This document shows positions 24,901-39,900 of a stretch of 64,000 bases of DNA, in pieces; positions within the stretch are counted from its first letter, which is position 1, and each line of letters opens with the position of its first letter. Origin of the DNA: Larus michahellis (taxonomy: Eukaryota; Chordata; Aves; Charadriiformes; Laridae); contig NC_133930.1 in NCBI RefSeq assembly GCF_964199755.1, positions 26,618,071 to 26,682,070 of the forward strand. Direction: 5' to 3'. The notes under the pieces are model-generated. The model was not told the DNA's origin and ran no database searches. It was given only the letters and a program-made list of their open reading frames with translations. Made by a program: the position numbers and the translations under genes.

Positions 24901-27900
24901 CTCATCTGGCTGAAAGACTCATGGAGCAATTGCCCTTAGCCCTCTGAAGTGGCACCATGGCTGTGGTAGGTCAGCAACGGCCAGTGTGCTGGAACCGTGC
25001 TTATCACTCACACTTTACTTTTTGGTCTGTACCAATATCATTCCTACAACTTTTACAAGTATCTTAAATAAGTGTAATGTAATGTTCTACCTGCAATTTG
25101 TTGTTTTTTGGTTTTTTTTTTTTAATTGCCCTTCCTCATTTTATTTAAATTACAATATTAAAAAATAATGTATTTAAAAATTGCATTAACAACTTCAGGT
25201 GAGGGGGGAAAAAAAATAAATCACGGAGTTCTCCATTAAATGATTGCTGGTGGTAAGGACCACAGTACAAAACCAAAACCCAGGATGATTCAGACAAACT
25301 CCAACCCTCTAAGAATAGTTACTACCTAAAACAGGTTGAGCACTGTCTTCCAGAAGAGTTGCTGAGCACCGGATTAAGATAGGTTGTGGCAACACAGTTC
25401 CCTGCTCCTCCCCTTCCACCACCCCTCTGCAACCCAAGAAGTGCCAAACTCCTACAGTAAGTTCTCAGTTCATTAGAATGCTTAGTGTCAATAAAGATCC
25501 CCTTTGGCATTAAAAGAACAAAGCTGCTGGCAGTTTTCCCTTGGAAGTCTACCTTTAACAGTTCATCTTCTGTTGCATCTGGGAATTTCTCATGGAGTGA
25601 GCTCTTCAGAACTTTGGCTATATATCTCATTCCATAACTGCATGTAGAACAGATGAAAAGGGAAAATATTAGATAGGCTTAGATGAAACACAAAACAATC
25701 ATTCTAGTCAGCCACATTATTGACTTTCCCCAGCCACAAAGTGAGATGATGGAAAATACAAGAAGTTTCAAGTACAGGGAGACATTCACAAAGCTGCTAA
25801 AGCAGAGTAGGACAAGTGGAGAAACCACTCCCTCTACTGGGGAAGTCATTCAAGAAGCACTTATCACAAGCCAGGTAATTTGAAAGGATCTCCATTGCTG
25901 AGTTTCAAGTGAAGCTTCACCGTGCACATGAACTGCAGCTTGGAGAGTCCTAACTCAGCACTTACGGCATCATATTGAGAGAAGAGAATATGGACGTGAG
26001 AACTTTGTCAGTTACTGCTCGCAAACTCTGAATCGATGATTCCAGTTTATTGACCACTTCTGTGTGTGTTAATGCTTGTTCTGTGGTTACATCATACGGC
26101 AATTTGCTGCAAAGCAAACAAAAATTAAACGAGGCTAAACATATTTGAGAGTAAAATACATTTTTTTTTCTTCATAAGGGCCATCAGCGAACAGAAAAAA
26201 ACATCAGATAAATACAGATGAAGCTGGCTAAGTAACGAGTCTCAGATGCATTAGCGTCTTTTTTTTTTATTTTGGAGGGAAGCAGTTTGTTTGGGTGGGG
26301 GTGCACATGCCATCATGTACCTTCCCTTAATTAGAAAAGGGGAATCCTAATTTAAGGCATGCATTTCCACCTCCCAGTCTCAGCACAGCTTCTCAAAAGG
26401 CTGGGACACTACTAACATGCTGTTATAAAAACTGGGAAAAAGGCTATAAGTTCTCCCATGGCATAGTCTACTACACTTGTAAAGATTAAATAATTGACTT
26501 TTGAAGTTCATTACCAGAAAGGTGATCCGTTTGTTGTTCAGAACAGATTAAAGTACCTGTTTCTCAAGCACCTCTCCCCAAAAAGCACCTCCCTGTTGTG
26601 CTGCAGGAAGATGAGGAAGGGATGTGTGGGCACAAGTACAATTTGTCAGGGAAGGAAAGGGACAGAAGAACTGAAGGGTCCCTCAAGTATTGAATGCTAC
26701 AATAAGTCCAGCTTCCTCACTCACCTGGCCTCACCGGTCTGCATTTCTAGCTGGTTTACCCAGAACTTGTACACATCCACAGGACTAGTGTTTATTATGA
26801 GGGACTTGTCCTCCATGATCTCCTTCACCACTGGGGCCAGGAGCTGGCGCAGAGTGTTCTGTCCACGAGCACCTCGATTGAAGCTGACGACCATCTTAAT
26901 GACGGTGGGGTTTCCAGTAACAATATCCTGTATCTGGTCTACCTTAGAGCTATATCAAGAAGAGAAGAGTTCTCAGATCTGACTTATGTGTGCAGCTATC
27001 TACATCTTCAAAACACACACTTTTTAAATTCTCCTATTTCTATGTTAAAACATGTTTATACTGTCTATTTCTTAGGCTTTCATATAAAACTAGATTATAG
27101 AAACTACCACCTGAATTTTACACGTGCTATAATAATGTCCCTGGAAAAAGGCATAGTTACGGCAGCTATATATACATGATTCAGGCCCAAATACCTGTTC
27201 AACAAATACCTATTAAGGGCATAAAATTAGATTTTATTGTTTCAGAATAAGCCACCATTCTGCACTTACAGAACATAAATTTACATATAGAAAGAAAAGA
27301 CTTTCTCTACCCTTAAATACTAAAGCACAAAAGTAGCAAGAAACCCTAGCATCTATTTTTTTTGCAATTTAATTTTTCATACAAAAAGATTTTTTTTCTG
27401 ATTTGGAAGTAGCTTGAGTTAATGAATAAGTTACCCTGAAAACTAATTTCTCTAGTAACAAAAACACATATAAAATTTTACAGCAGTTTAAAGATTAACC
27501 ATCAAATTCTTTTAGGTATGAAGTATTCATTGAACTGTCTGCCACACAGACTAACTGAAGTCTTCTTGTGAGTGCACATACTTTATCTCCTCTTCTAGAG
27601 CAGTTTTGAAGAGTTTGAGAAGCAGATATTCTTCTCGTTGATTGGAGGCGTAGTTATATAGAGTGAAGATGACCGTATCCATAAACTTGGTTGATTTGTT
27701 TTGTGGCATCTGGAAAATGAGCTTCGCCAGATACGTGGGATTAGTCTACAAAACAAACAAATGACTTAAATACTATTGTCTGGGACAGACTACCCTGACC
27801 TGGGGGGTAGCGCTACATTTCTGTTACTACCAAAAGCATTTATGTTGATTCCCATATATGTCACTTTTCCACACTGGCTTTGCTTTTTTCCAAGTCCTAA

Positions 27901-30900
27901 TGCATAACAAACACTGGATACTGCACAATTAGTTTTCTGTGAGTAGCACCAGTTCGGATTTTTTTGTAGTCTCTGAACAGTTCCTCTGTGCATCAGATCT
28001 ATACATCTTATGACAAAGACAATTTACCAAATGACAATGGCTATATACCAACAAGATATTGCATACTACATGTCCACTTAAGTATTAGAGGGTGTCTATA
28101 CTGTGAAGATCTAAAATTCTTCTAGAAAAACTTCAGTGAGGTGAGACAAAAGGGGCACAGAACAGGGGCACTGTATGCGTAACAGGCGTCTTCCTTTCCA
28201 CCACACACAATGCACAGTAATACTGACAGTAATTTACATGAGATAAAAGATATGTGGAGGAAAACATTTGTCTTTGGCTTCAGTACAGACTGAAGTTGTT
28301 CTCAAGAAAAAACCAGTTATATTCCTTGCACAGCTTAAAGACAGTAAGGATATTCTCAATGACAAGAAATATTAGAAGTTGATCATAGTATTTGCTGCAG
28401 TCTGGATACCACTTCAAAAATCTTTTCATAATAGCTACTACAATCACTAAAACAAAGCAAGCAACATATTTCTAGTTTTTCTTTAGTGATTTGCTGCCAT
28501 GATAATTTTTACATTAAGATTTACCTGCAGAAGGTAGAATAAATGTTGATAAGCCTCCAGTTTTTTTCTTCTCTCTTTACTCAAACCTTTTATACCTTGT
28601 TTGTCAACCATAACCATCTCTTCCAGCTGAGTTTTGCTCTTTTTGTTAAGTTTCTTACTATGCAGTACCACGTCCTGCGGACAGATGATCAAAAGTCCAG
28701 ATTATATACTCACAAAAAGGCAAATTTAAGAAAATTAACATTTTCCCAACCATGTTAAATGCAATAGTCCCCCAAGGGCCTTTATTAGCAACTTTTTATA
28801 TTTTGCTGCTCTATTGACTGACCAGTCTTTTGAACATCTTTATCTTGTCACCAGTATGGCTTGCTAACGATGACTGCCTGGGAAACAATCTCGTGTACAG
28901 ACTCATTCATCATTTAGTTAACGATGAACAATCTCTCAAATATGATCAGAAGCCTACTCCATTCTACCACAGAAAAGATGCTTAAAATCTGCCAAGCAAT
29001 TACTATTGTCCATAAGTAACAAAACAAAGGTGGCAACTGACATACCTCTCAGGACAACAGAAAAACCTCTACCACAAGGTATTTTGACTAGATTACTTTA
29101 GACACACAAAGAAAGCACTCAATTTACCAAGAGTATTTTAACTAATTGAGGGGGACCAAGTGCTGTCACAGGTTGCTCAGAGAGGTTGTGGAGTCTCCAC
29201 CCTTAGAGATATTCAAAAGCCATCTGGACATGGTCCTGGGCAACCTGCTCTAAGTGGCCCTGCTTAAGCAGAAGACTTGGCCCAGATGACCCCCAGAGGA
29301 CCCTTCCAGCCCCAACCGTGCTGTGATTGTGTAATCCCAAATTCCTTCAACACGCAGAACTGCTCAATGCGCACTACCACGGGAGCCTGAACAGAGCCCG
29401 CTGACCTGAAGAGTGATTCTGTTTTTCACCAGCAGTCCAATCTTTATATCCATTAAGTTCAAGTCCTTCTCCAGCTGTTGATTGGATCGAATTTTTGTAA
29501 CCACTTCTTCCCTTAATCTTGTAACTTCTAGTTCCTCTTGAAAATCTAGGTCACTTTGGTCCAAGAGGTAGGCAAATTTGCGCAGGACAGTCAAGGGTGG
29601 ATTTTCAGCACCAACTACAGTTGAAATGAACAGGCTTGTTAGTTCACATAATACTGAACACCCCTAAACCCCTCAGGAAACTGGTCACTGTGAGGAAAAC
29701 TTTGGAACTGCAGAGAAGTTTATTCCAGTTAGAGCAATACTTGTGTCGTACTGTGTAAGTACAGCTACCCAAAATCATTCCAGCTGTAAAACAATAGGTT
29801 TACAAACACTTTCACCAGCTTTTGAAGGGGAATAGGAGGCTAAGAAATCCCAAGCAAAAGTTTTTTTTTAAAAAGTGACTGAACACAGTAACATACTTCT
29901 CCCCAAATATACAACATTCAGCTGTTACCACTTACTTAGTGTTCTGTAGTCCTCCCTGGCTTTGTTTGCTCTGAGAAATGCTTGTATCTTCACAATTTCG
30001 TCATTCTAGAAGGGATGAAAATTAGGCAAAAGAAGACACATTTCTGCTCAGAAACACAATGCAGAACCTGCACCCTCTTTCCTGAGATTCCCAAAAATGC
30101 CTATGCAGTCACAGTACCCTATTTTAATGCTTTGTGTTCAAAATGGAGAAAAAGCACTTACGTGATCCTTGAAGTACTGTAGCCGTTTCCTGTAAGCTCT
30201 CTTTGCTAGCCACATTTTGACCCATGACTGAATCTGAAAATTAAATAAATTGAAAAAAAACTTAACAGACACTGCAGAAATTGTTTTGTGTGCATTTGTT
30301 TTAAACTCTCTTCTGACAGTCGTCTTCTGCAGGCATGCTGTCCTCACATGCTCGGGGCCATAGATGACTGTGACCCTGGGCTCCTACAGTCCAGTGACCA
30401 GATTAATGGGCTTCGACTGAAATAGCAAGATAAGTTCAAGGCTCTACCACCCATGTGTAGCGTTATCTTTGGAAGTCTTTTCTACCTTCAAGTCTCAGCT
30501 CGCAGTTGTAAACCAGTCTCCTTCAGAGACAGGAGATCAATACCATGTCTACGATCTACTCATGACATAGTATCCCACTAGCATCTCAGAAAAGTGAACA
30601 GTTTCCAGACAGATTTGACAGCTTTTAATGAAATTATAATAGAATGTCAGCTCAAATATTTTCTAATTCATTTAGGGAAAGGGAAGTATAAGGAAATCTC
30701 TATTATGAGCCACTCAAGTTCAGCAAAGCCTGAAGGAAGTCAAACAGAGCTTTCAAGAATCAATTTACTTAAGCTGTCAATTAAACAACTTTCAACACCG
30801 TGCAAATTTCTGTAGCACAAGTCCCTCCAGTTTGTGTTCGTAATCTCTGATTTCCAGGTGGTGGAGGACCAAGCCAAGGGATAAAGCACACTCAGACCCC

Positions 30901-33900
30901 AAAACACAATGAGATCTTACCTTAACAACAGCAGCAACATTGCCTTGAAGCACCTTTAATCTGTCAACATAGCTTTTCCTTTGTTTGAATCCTTTCCAGC
31001 AGGCCTATTTTATGAAAGACAGGAGACCATTATTACTAATAAGAAACTAGTATTTATTAAAATTTACATATATACACTAAAATAAATTACAGTGTTTATT
31101 TTGCAGAGGAAAAATTACCATTGTGGTAAAAAGATAAGCAAGGTGTAAGTTAGCTTGCCTCTATATTTTTGAGGTGCCCTGATACATTCCATGTTAGTTT
31201 TGGCCAATCTCAGCACAAACACTTTGCTGCCCAATGCCGTCTCCATCCCTTCCTTGAAGCCATCCTTACTCTTATCAGCAGTATACCCACATCCTTTAGC
31301 ATCCCAGTCACTGTCTGACTTCATCCCACACAGGGAAGAGTCTGCCAGCTCTTGCCCATTACATCCAAAAGCTGTCCCCTACCTAGCTGAACATTCATTG
31401 TTCTTGGCCTGGCGCTTTCTAAAGTCTCTGGTCCTCCAGAGTCACTCAGGATCATCTTGTACCACAGATAACAACCTCCCAATTCCTTCACTTTGGTAGC
31501 TCAGAAGCAAACTCTTGGCAAGGAACCCAACGACAGGGATAACACAGGTACTCTCACTGCCATTACCATATTTTGCCTTTCATCTCTATCCAGCCAATGA
31601 CACCAGCCTTGGGTCACCAAGGACACCAAGGGGACACACTTGGGACACCAGCCTCTACTTGTCTTTTCTCAAGTCATTTCTATTTTAATGCCCATAGAAA
31701 ACAATCAGAGAAAAACTTTATTTGCCTACATTTCTCCATATTTTTGAACCTGTTTCCAGACCCTGAGTTCCTCAAAGAACAGTACAGTCCTTCAGTGGGC
31801 TCAGACACCATGCCAGAAAATGAAAAGCTGATCCCGATGACAGCTGCTAGAGGTAAAGGTATTTATCATCATGAATTGTTAAATTAAGTTACGATAGATT
31901 AAACAAATTAGTTGTACATTTTTCTTTTCTTTTTTTTTTTGGTGGGGGAAGGGGAGGCAAGTTGATTGATCATTTTTCAAGACCGGCATAAATTGCTTCT
32001 GGCAGGAGATGGCTATTTCACCATTTAAAACCAGCGTGCATGCATTTGTCAGTGTTCACGCTCTCAGCAGAAAGTTTCCTTTATTCTCCTTTTGGAGTTC
32101 AACACACTGAAGACATCCAAAAAACACTGCCTGAGCCCGAGAACACCAGGGCAGCTGCCACTCCCTACCCAGCTATGACTTCATGGAGCAGAAGCAAACC
32201 ACTTCCAAGTGGGGAGAGTCTAGAAAGGAATGTATTTATTAAGTTATGTTTTGCCAAGGAATTTTTCCTTCAAACTCAAGAAATATCTTCTGATCTTGTG
32301 CTGTGCATAGTTAGGTGCACCATGCAAAACCTGAGCGCCTCAGAATAAAGACAGGGCCCTGCATTTCTGAGCTCCCCCCCAAAGTAACTTGGGCTAGAGG
32401 TGGATATGATCCATTCTTTTAAAACTTAAAAATTTGCTATTTAAAAGCACAATTACTCCAATGAGCACAAGAACGTATTTGCAGATGTAGGATTTGGAAC
32501 TGCTGCTAATGAAAACAGTGAGACAGACCTATTTGAGAGCTTTGTCAGTGGTAGTAATCAGCCACATCACCTGCCACATGCAGAAAGTTGCCCAAACCAT
32601 GTTACCTTCTTCTTCTAGAACAATACCTGTATTTTGATGGCAGATGGTTCCTGGTTTTGAAGGTATGCTTTTCTCTCCTTATAATTTTTTCTGACTAAGA
32701 ATCCCCTTGCTTGGGCTTGCAGCTGAACAATCAGTTTTTCATTAGCAAGCCACAGCTGCTCTCGATTGTAATCTGCTGTAACTTGCCCAACAATGTTCTG
32801 TTAAGAGATCATGGAAAAAGGTCATTTAAAGGCAAAAAGCCTCAAACCGAAAACATCCTGGAATTCTGTCTGTGTTCTCTCCATCATCTGTACAGCTTAT
32901 GTTCATCCTATCCAAGCCCCTCTGATTTATCCCTAGATTTTAATCAGTATGAAGGAAGAGCTACTTTACTACCACTGAATTTTATATGAAAGGTAACTGA
33001 ACTCCTTTCAAGCCTCAGTTATTCAGATGGATATACTATTTTGAGAGTTTCTTTTACACTTTAGGAAAGTTCTGCTTTCCTAATACTTACAAGTTTTTTG
33101 TAAAAGTCAGACTTCTAGAAATACTAACTGAATCAGGGAGCTCTCTCTAGAGAAGCACACTTAACTATTGCTTCAGGCAGAATTTCAGAAGGACCTGCAC
33201 CGTGACTTGAGCTGTTTGTGCAGAGTATACCTGTAACATATGTGGGCTGCATCAGAATAAAAAAAAACCAAATTGTGCATTAGCTTGTGTGATCTACTTT
33301 GTTCTGGGTTATATTTCATATAAATATTTCCATATTTCACAGTAAGGGAGTTTAAGTATCACACTCATCCTATTGAACTTGGAGATACAAGAATGCTGTC
33401 GGATGGTTAGATGTAAACATAAAACGGTGCTTCCACCAAATATATAATGAAATTCCTTGTCATAGGCCAACGTGAAGTCCTAAAAATATGAAAGGATATG
33501 AAAGCAATCAGACTTTCCTCCATTGGTATCTGCTGGTGGCCATTAAAAGGAATGCTATAACTTCCAGTTAGGAAGTCCCTAAATCATTGCCAGACATCAG
33601 ACCGGAGGCTGTGCTATCACTGTCTGCTTAGACATAAACTGCTGCTGTTGTCTGAAGCACATACTGAACTAAAGTGTTATTCAGTCTCACCCAGCACAGA
33701 CTCTTCCTCTGACGTTCCCATGTCTTGCTGTCTCTTTCTCTCAAATATTTATGCTACATTTGCAATGAAAGCAAACATTTCAGCCACATACCTGGATTTC
33801 TTCACCAGTTAACCATGAAGTTTTTGGTGCAACTCCTTCAGGGGCAACACAGGTACCTTCCTCAGTGTCCACATTGTAATAGTAATCATACATGTTTTTC

Positions 33901-36900
33901 ATTACAAGTTTAATCCATGGACTTCCATTAGAATCTAAAAGCAATACATACCATTAGTACGCATTTGTGCCCTATTACACTGGTAAATTGCAGCTCTCCC
34001 TACCCATTTCCCATCTCTACATTTTCCACAAATCAATTTTACACGCAAAGTCACTATACATCTTGGTCCAGTTTGTAGTAAGGATTTTTTTAAAATATCC
34101 TGTTAGATGGATCAGGATGGATCATTGTTCTAGAACAAAGCAGCAATGAGGTTAGTACAGATCCACTGCCAGCTTCTCCAGACCCCAATGTGCCAAGTTA
34201 GTGCTTGCTCCTGAAGCAGTGTGTGCTACGTCTTCCACCATCACTCACATAATTGGAACTGAGACTGTGTTTGTAAAAAAATGTTCTTGTCTTCTGGCCA
34301 AATGTTGACCTTATTGACACTTAGCTCACATGGGATATTTCCTATATCCACATCATTGTCTTGTTTAGTGCTTTGGTAAACAAGGCTGTATCCTGACAGG
34401 CAGGAAAGGCCTCATTTCCTCATGGACGAAAGGCCCCAAGGTGAAGCTGATAAGGTCAGTTGTGCAAAATGTCCTGTTAAAATTCATGTTGCAGGATCAA
34501 ACATGCACATGTACTGTAAAAGAGTGTACTACATTGACGGTAACTGCTTTTGCGTAATTGTTAGCTAATCTTGGCTGCATTAGCTATGACCAGCTTGCAG
34601 GTCTAACATGACAAAACATCCCATCCTCTTGCTATGGGCAGATTCCACCCCCAGCTTTTCCTGATACCTGCTGCTCTGGCAGTGTACAGGGACCTTAAAC
34701 GGGCCATGGACACCCTGGCAGCGCCTGGCTTGATCATTGACAGTAACCCATACGGCTGAAGTGTGCAGCCTGACCCTTCTCTGCATCTGCTAACAGAAAA
34801 CAAATACAAATCAGGGTAACACGGTTTTCTGAGAGGGTGTACTAGTCTCTATTGATAGTCACAGAGAAGCTGCTGTAAATTCACTCAGAGGCTAGTTTGA
34901 GACTCTAGAAAGTCTTAGCTAGACTCTGGAAATAGCTAGAGTCTTTTCTCAGCAAGTATAGTCTGGATGATGTGTGCAACAGTTCAGCATCATGTAGAAA
35001 GCACTTGGGCAAGTATAACATTTCTCAAAAGATTTAAAACCAGCGACTGTCTTCCTCAGTTTACAGTGATTTTAGGTAAGCCTTCTGTGTTAGTTTTCCA
35101 GTTGCCTCGTGATACGAACACTGTCCTATTCAGGAAGGCTTTTACCTTCTCTAGTTTTCAGGTTCTTGGCTTCAGAAAGGTTCCTGAAGTAGGTTTCAGC
35201 ACACTCAGGAATGACTCGTAATCCAAACTTGGACTGCAGTATCATCAGAATTGGCTGTGAATCACCCTTCTCCAAGATCTTGTTAATCATTGATATTCCA
35301 GCAGCCACTAGGATGAAATAATGACATAGAAAATTAAGCGGTTTATACTCTATGTACCCAGAACTCTAGCCTCCAGCAACTCTAATAATGGACTTCTAAG
35401 GCTGGCACACACAGACAGCATGACATACACAGCAATTCAGTGCTTCACGCATTTGCGGCCTCCTTCGTGCTTGTAAGAACAAGTATTTCAGCAAACAGGC
35501 AAGCTTGTTAGATAGAAAGCGTGCACTCCGCCCAGGCGGGGATGCAGCCGCAGCACAACTGAGAGTGGTCCGAGGGCACAGCTGCTCCGCGGTCAAGTGA
35601 CACACCAGGTGACACCAGGGCAGAGGCTGAGGATGGCGGGTACTCGCCCCTCGTCAGCGTTCCCTAACAGACATGCCATCATCTGCTGATCACGCGGGAG
35701 CCTTCTAGAGGTGCATGAAGTCGTCAGATTACAAGCTGTAAACCTTAACATTCACTTTTACTGTACAAAATGGGAATAAAAGCCGATTGCCTAGAGCAAA
35801 GTCTTGCAACACTAACAGCATCCTAGTCAGGATCCTGAAGTGACCCTTTCTTGTCCTCACTCCCTGGGGACTTGTTTAAAGCTGATGCTTTAACAAATTC
35901 ATGCTCTTGAGTTTGCCAGAGATGAAGCTTTTGCTTCCAGGGCACATAAAAGTGCCCCGGGAGGTGATGCTATGAAGCACGTTCAAACTTTGAGGTTATA
36001 CAACATTGCCTATACTCTGATTCAGGACTTCCTAAGCGTCCTTTGCTTTGTGCAGTTCCCATCATCACCGGAGGAGCTGACACCACCACACCTGATGGCA
36101 TGTAGCAGCACACACCACTTAAGTGCATCACACACTAGAGGTATGTGCTGCTTTAGAGACTGCTGCTCTGGTCTTTAATGGTGTTCCTTCACATCTAAAT
36201 TCAAAACGCACAGAGGAACAAGTGAATAGACATATGGCTAGAACATACATGCTATGTACTGGCTTAAGCGAGCCTTTGCATCCCGCAGCTGCGCCTCACA
36301 CTGCAACAGCAAACACTTTTCCTTATCTTAGGTATATCCAGATCAACACAGAAAAAGCCCCTCCCCACACTCAGTGCTCTGCCTACACAAAGCTGGCCCA
36401 AAAGGTACTCGGTATCAGCAGCCTACCTGCAGGAGACGCTGCGTGAGACTGAGCTAGCAGGAGAGCATTTCAGCAAGAGAAACTCTTTTCCTCTGTGGTT
36501 AGTTTGACTAAAGTGGAATGGGTAGCTTTGGCTGGACAACAACAGATTAATCTCCAAATACATTGGCAGCTAGCTGAGAAGCAAAGTGAACGCATACCAC
36601 CACACCACCACCACCTGGATTTCTACCAGAGACCATCCTGCTACTTTTCTCTGCTTTGAAACAGACGTCTGCCAAGCATGCATGTGCTCACCATGATACT
36701 GGAGATGACTTTGTACCACAGCTGTGGTACTGCGATGCCCAGATAATCCAGCCTCAGCAGCGAGGAAGCAGGAAAAAACTGTGACACCACATATTACCAG
36801 CTTGCTACTGCTGGCTCTGAGGGCTCAGCCCTACTCATACACAGTCTCATGTGCCTTGTCAACTCTGGTGACCAGTATTTGAATGCCCTTCTTCCTCCTT

Positions 36901-39900
36901 TTCATCCTATAGTTACAGGTGCTGGAAGCCATTGTTATAAAGACAAAAGACCATACAACCTAACTAAGAGATATTTCTGTAGCCAACCCCTGCTGCTTAG
37001 CTTTTTCCTCATTTTTCAATTAATTATGCATTTACTTACTTTTGAAGGAAAATGTAAAAAAAAAAAAATGTTCAGTAGGGAAAAAAACCCAACAATTCAA
37101 CAGAAATGATTCCTTTCCATTGGAGTGCTAGCAATTAACACTGTGACTGTTGCTCTAAAGAAAGGCCATGTGGACCCTGTACAATTACAAGCTAAATGAA
37201 GCTTAGCTATTCCCAGCTGCAGGAGAGCTGTGGGCTCCAGTCTGCTCCCGCAGCAGTTGGGATGCCGGGACCAGATCAACACTGTGGAGGGCTCTTTTCC
37301 GCACCCATCCTCCCTTCAAACAGCTATCATATACAAAGATGCAGCTGTCCGGTGTGATAAGCCTGAACTCTCAACAGGGCCAAAGATCAGCTTTTTCCTA
37401 CACCATGGACTCTCTCATGACAAATCCGGCTTAGACAGACAGACTCTTCCTGTGCAAGACGAAGTTCGGTATTGGTGTCTATTCCCAAAGGCTGTACAGC
37501 TGATATTCGGCCAATCTCATTTTGTCTTCCACTTAGATAAGGAGTACAATGGTTGAGCTGATTCAAGAAGTGAAGCAAGGTGATGCAAACAACACAGCAA
37601 ACACCACAAAGAATTAGAAAGCTCACCAGCATTTACTGAACATGTCTTCCTAAATGAAGATACAAGATACCGAGTCCTTTACTGACAAGGAAGAATATTT
37701 GTAAAAGTCTTCTAAAATTTTAATACTGTAGTATTTAGTATGTATATAAGGCATAAAAATTAGTTTAGAAGGGATTAGCTGTTTCAGTACAGTTGTCAGT
37801 ACTTTCTCTTATTTTACTGATTATTTTATTACCATTGCTGTAGCTATCTCAAAAAATACATTTTGTTCTGACAGAAAAATAAATATTTCACTGTCTTGCA
37901 GAAGTTTTGGAGTGGGACATGGGGATTTGTTTGCTTTGCAAAAATCGCATCTCTGAGATAGATCAAAATGAAAGTTAATTTCCAAGTTGTGATCAAGCTG
38001 AACTTTAAGTTTAGACTACGTGAACACAACATGCTAACTTCCTGAGGCAGGAAGTGTTTGTTTTAGGAAATATCAGGTTCTGTGCCGTGGGGAAATTTTA
38101 AATGTCAGTTTTTAGCTGCAAAACCTTAGAGCTATTCTGAAGAATGTGTTGTGCTGACACTGCTTCCTTTCAACCCAGAGGGCAAAGTACAGGAGATTAG
38201 TAGTTATTTCCGCAAGTGACTTGTTCAAACAGTTCTACTGATCATATTTGATTGTGAAAAGCTCAGCATTTACTACAAACACAGTTTATATGAAAAGATT
38301 TTGCTACAACAACTAGCTAGTAGATGGAGCAGTGGCCTATCATTAGCAACATTGTATGGTACTGGTATATGGATAATGCTGTGCTGTTTTCTGCAGACCA
38401 TTTATGAGATATATTCTTAATGCTTTCACACCAGTGAACACAAATGAGGATTTTTTTCAAGTCACTTTTTAGCTTTAGCTTACATCTGTTTATAAGCTAT
38501 GCATTTACTTCCCTTCTCTGTGCTCAGATGTTTCCTCATGCCTCTGGGTGTCATCAATGGGAAGCTGCTTTTATCCACAAAAGAAGGTATCAGCACCCCT
38601 AAGTACAAGAGCTCAGCTGGGACAATGTGGATGTGTCTGATCCCCATCTCAGAAAACATAAGCCAGGTGCTTTTCACTATAGATGCACAACTTACACACT
38701 TCAAGTGTCTTCAGTGTGTCTGACTGGTGACATTAAGACTATATTCATTGATTAAATAAGTTCTAAAGTAACAGTGACGCTAAATGCAGTATTTCTGTAG
38801 CAGGATAAGGCGATTTTGTAAAAGCTAGCTGTGTTTGTTTTCCTCCACCCACAACTTCCCAAGCACTAGCTACTGACACAGGCTGCCTATAAGCAAACAG
38901 GCTGCTGCGCTGCACTAACCAACACTGAATGCAGCGCTGCAGGAATCCACCGACTTCAGCAGTTGTATTCACAAGTTCTTAGGGTGCAAGAGGAGGCGAC
39001 ACTGACTCACCCAAAGCCAAGTCAAGCAGAAGGTGAACTACTACCCAGTGCCAAGCTAACACCCTTGGCTGGTCTGTGCTGGCCCCAGGCAGGACCAGGT
39101 AGGGACGCCACCATGCTTCTCCAGTGCGCCCCATACACCCAGCCACACTTGCTTCTACATTCCTTGCCAAAGTTCATTGTGTGTTACAGATATTTCTCTA
39201 AAATTATTGTATTCAATCCGAGTTTTGACAGAAGGTGTTCAGTGCATTTGGTACACAATGCTCTGACAGGGTAAGCCTCAGCATTTTTCCTACAGATTTC
39301 CTCGTCTTCCACGCACTTCTCCAAAAAGCCGGAGTGTTCTTTTTTACACTACTTTTAAAGTTAATATGTTCCTAATTTTTCTTTGTTAGCACTCAATAGA
39401 AGGCATTATAATGAGATAGGAATAGACAAAACTGTAAACGTATAAGAATTTTCTCTTACAACATGCATCAAGATTTTAGTCTTCTATAAGCAAAATAAGC
39501 TCCTAAAGAGTATATCCCTTCTCATTCACATATCTTTCTGTTTCACCAGCTGTGTCAAGATACACTGACACCAGAAATCTTGGTCGTGATGCTAACCTTA
39601 TATAACCAAATCCACTAAATTATTAGTCAAGCCTTAAGGATTACCACTTTAGATAAAACCAACACCACACCTGGAGATCTAAGCCACCCTAATTTCAGTA
39701 GGGCAAAGAACATGCATTTATTTCTTTCCTGAAGTGGAAAAAACAAATCACCAATTTCAGTTTTTCAAGACTGAGAAAAACAAGAGCAATGCAGATGCAG
39801 GTTAATGCTTACAGATCGCCGCTTCTTTTATGTTGTTATTGGCATCACTGATTCCTTGTTGTATTTCATCCAGCCACAGAAGCGCTGATTCATCTTGGGA

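Noticed and set aside
25322..25552. Extension of IQGAP2 exon A23 past the GTAGAC donor
   Set aside because: The frame stays open by chance, but family similarity stops at DELLK and resumes in exon A24, so this part is intron.
26494..26982. Plus-strand open frame of 162 codons
   Set aside because: Its second half is the antisense of IQGAP2 exon A21, which is conserved on the minus strand. No independent protein features.
34580..34809. Two overlapping minus-strand open frames suspected as a retroelement or lost exon
   Set aside because: No matching reverse-transcriptase, gag or IQGAP motif and no plausible splice pair. IQGAP2 phase is already complete across this intron.
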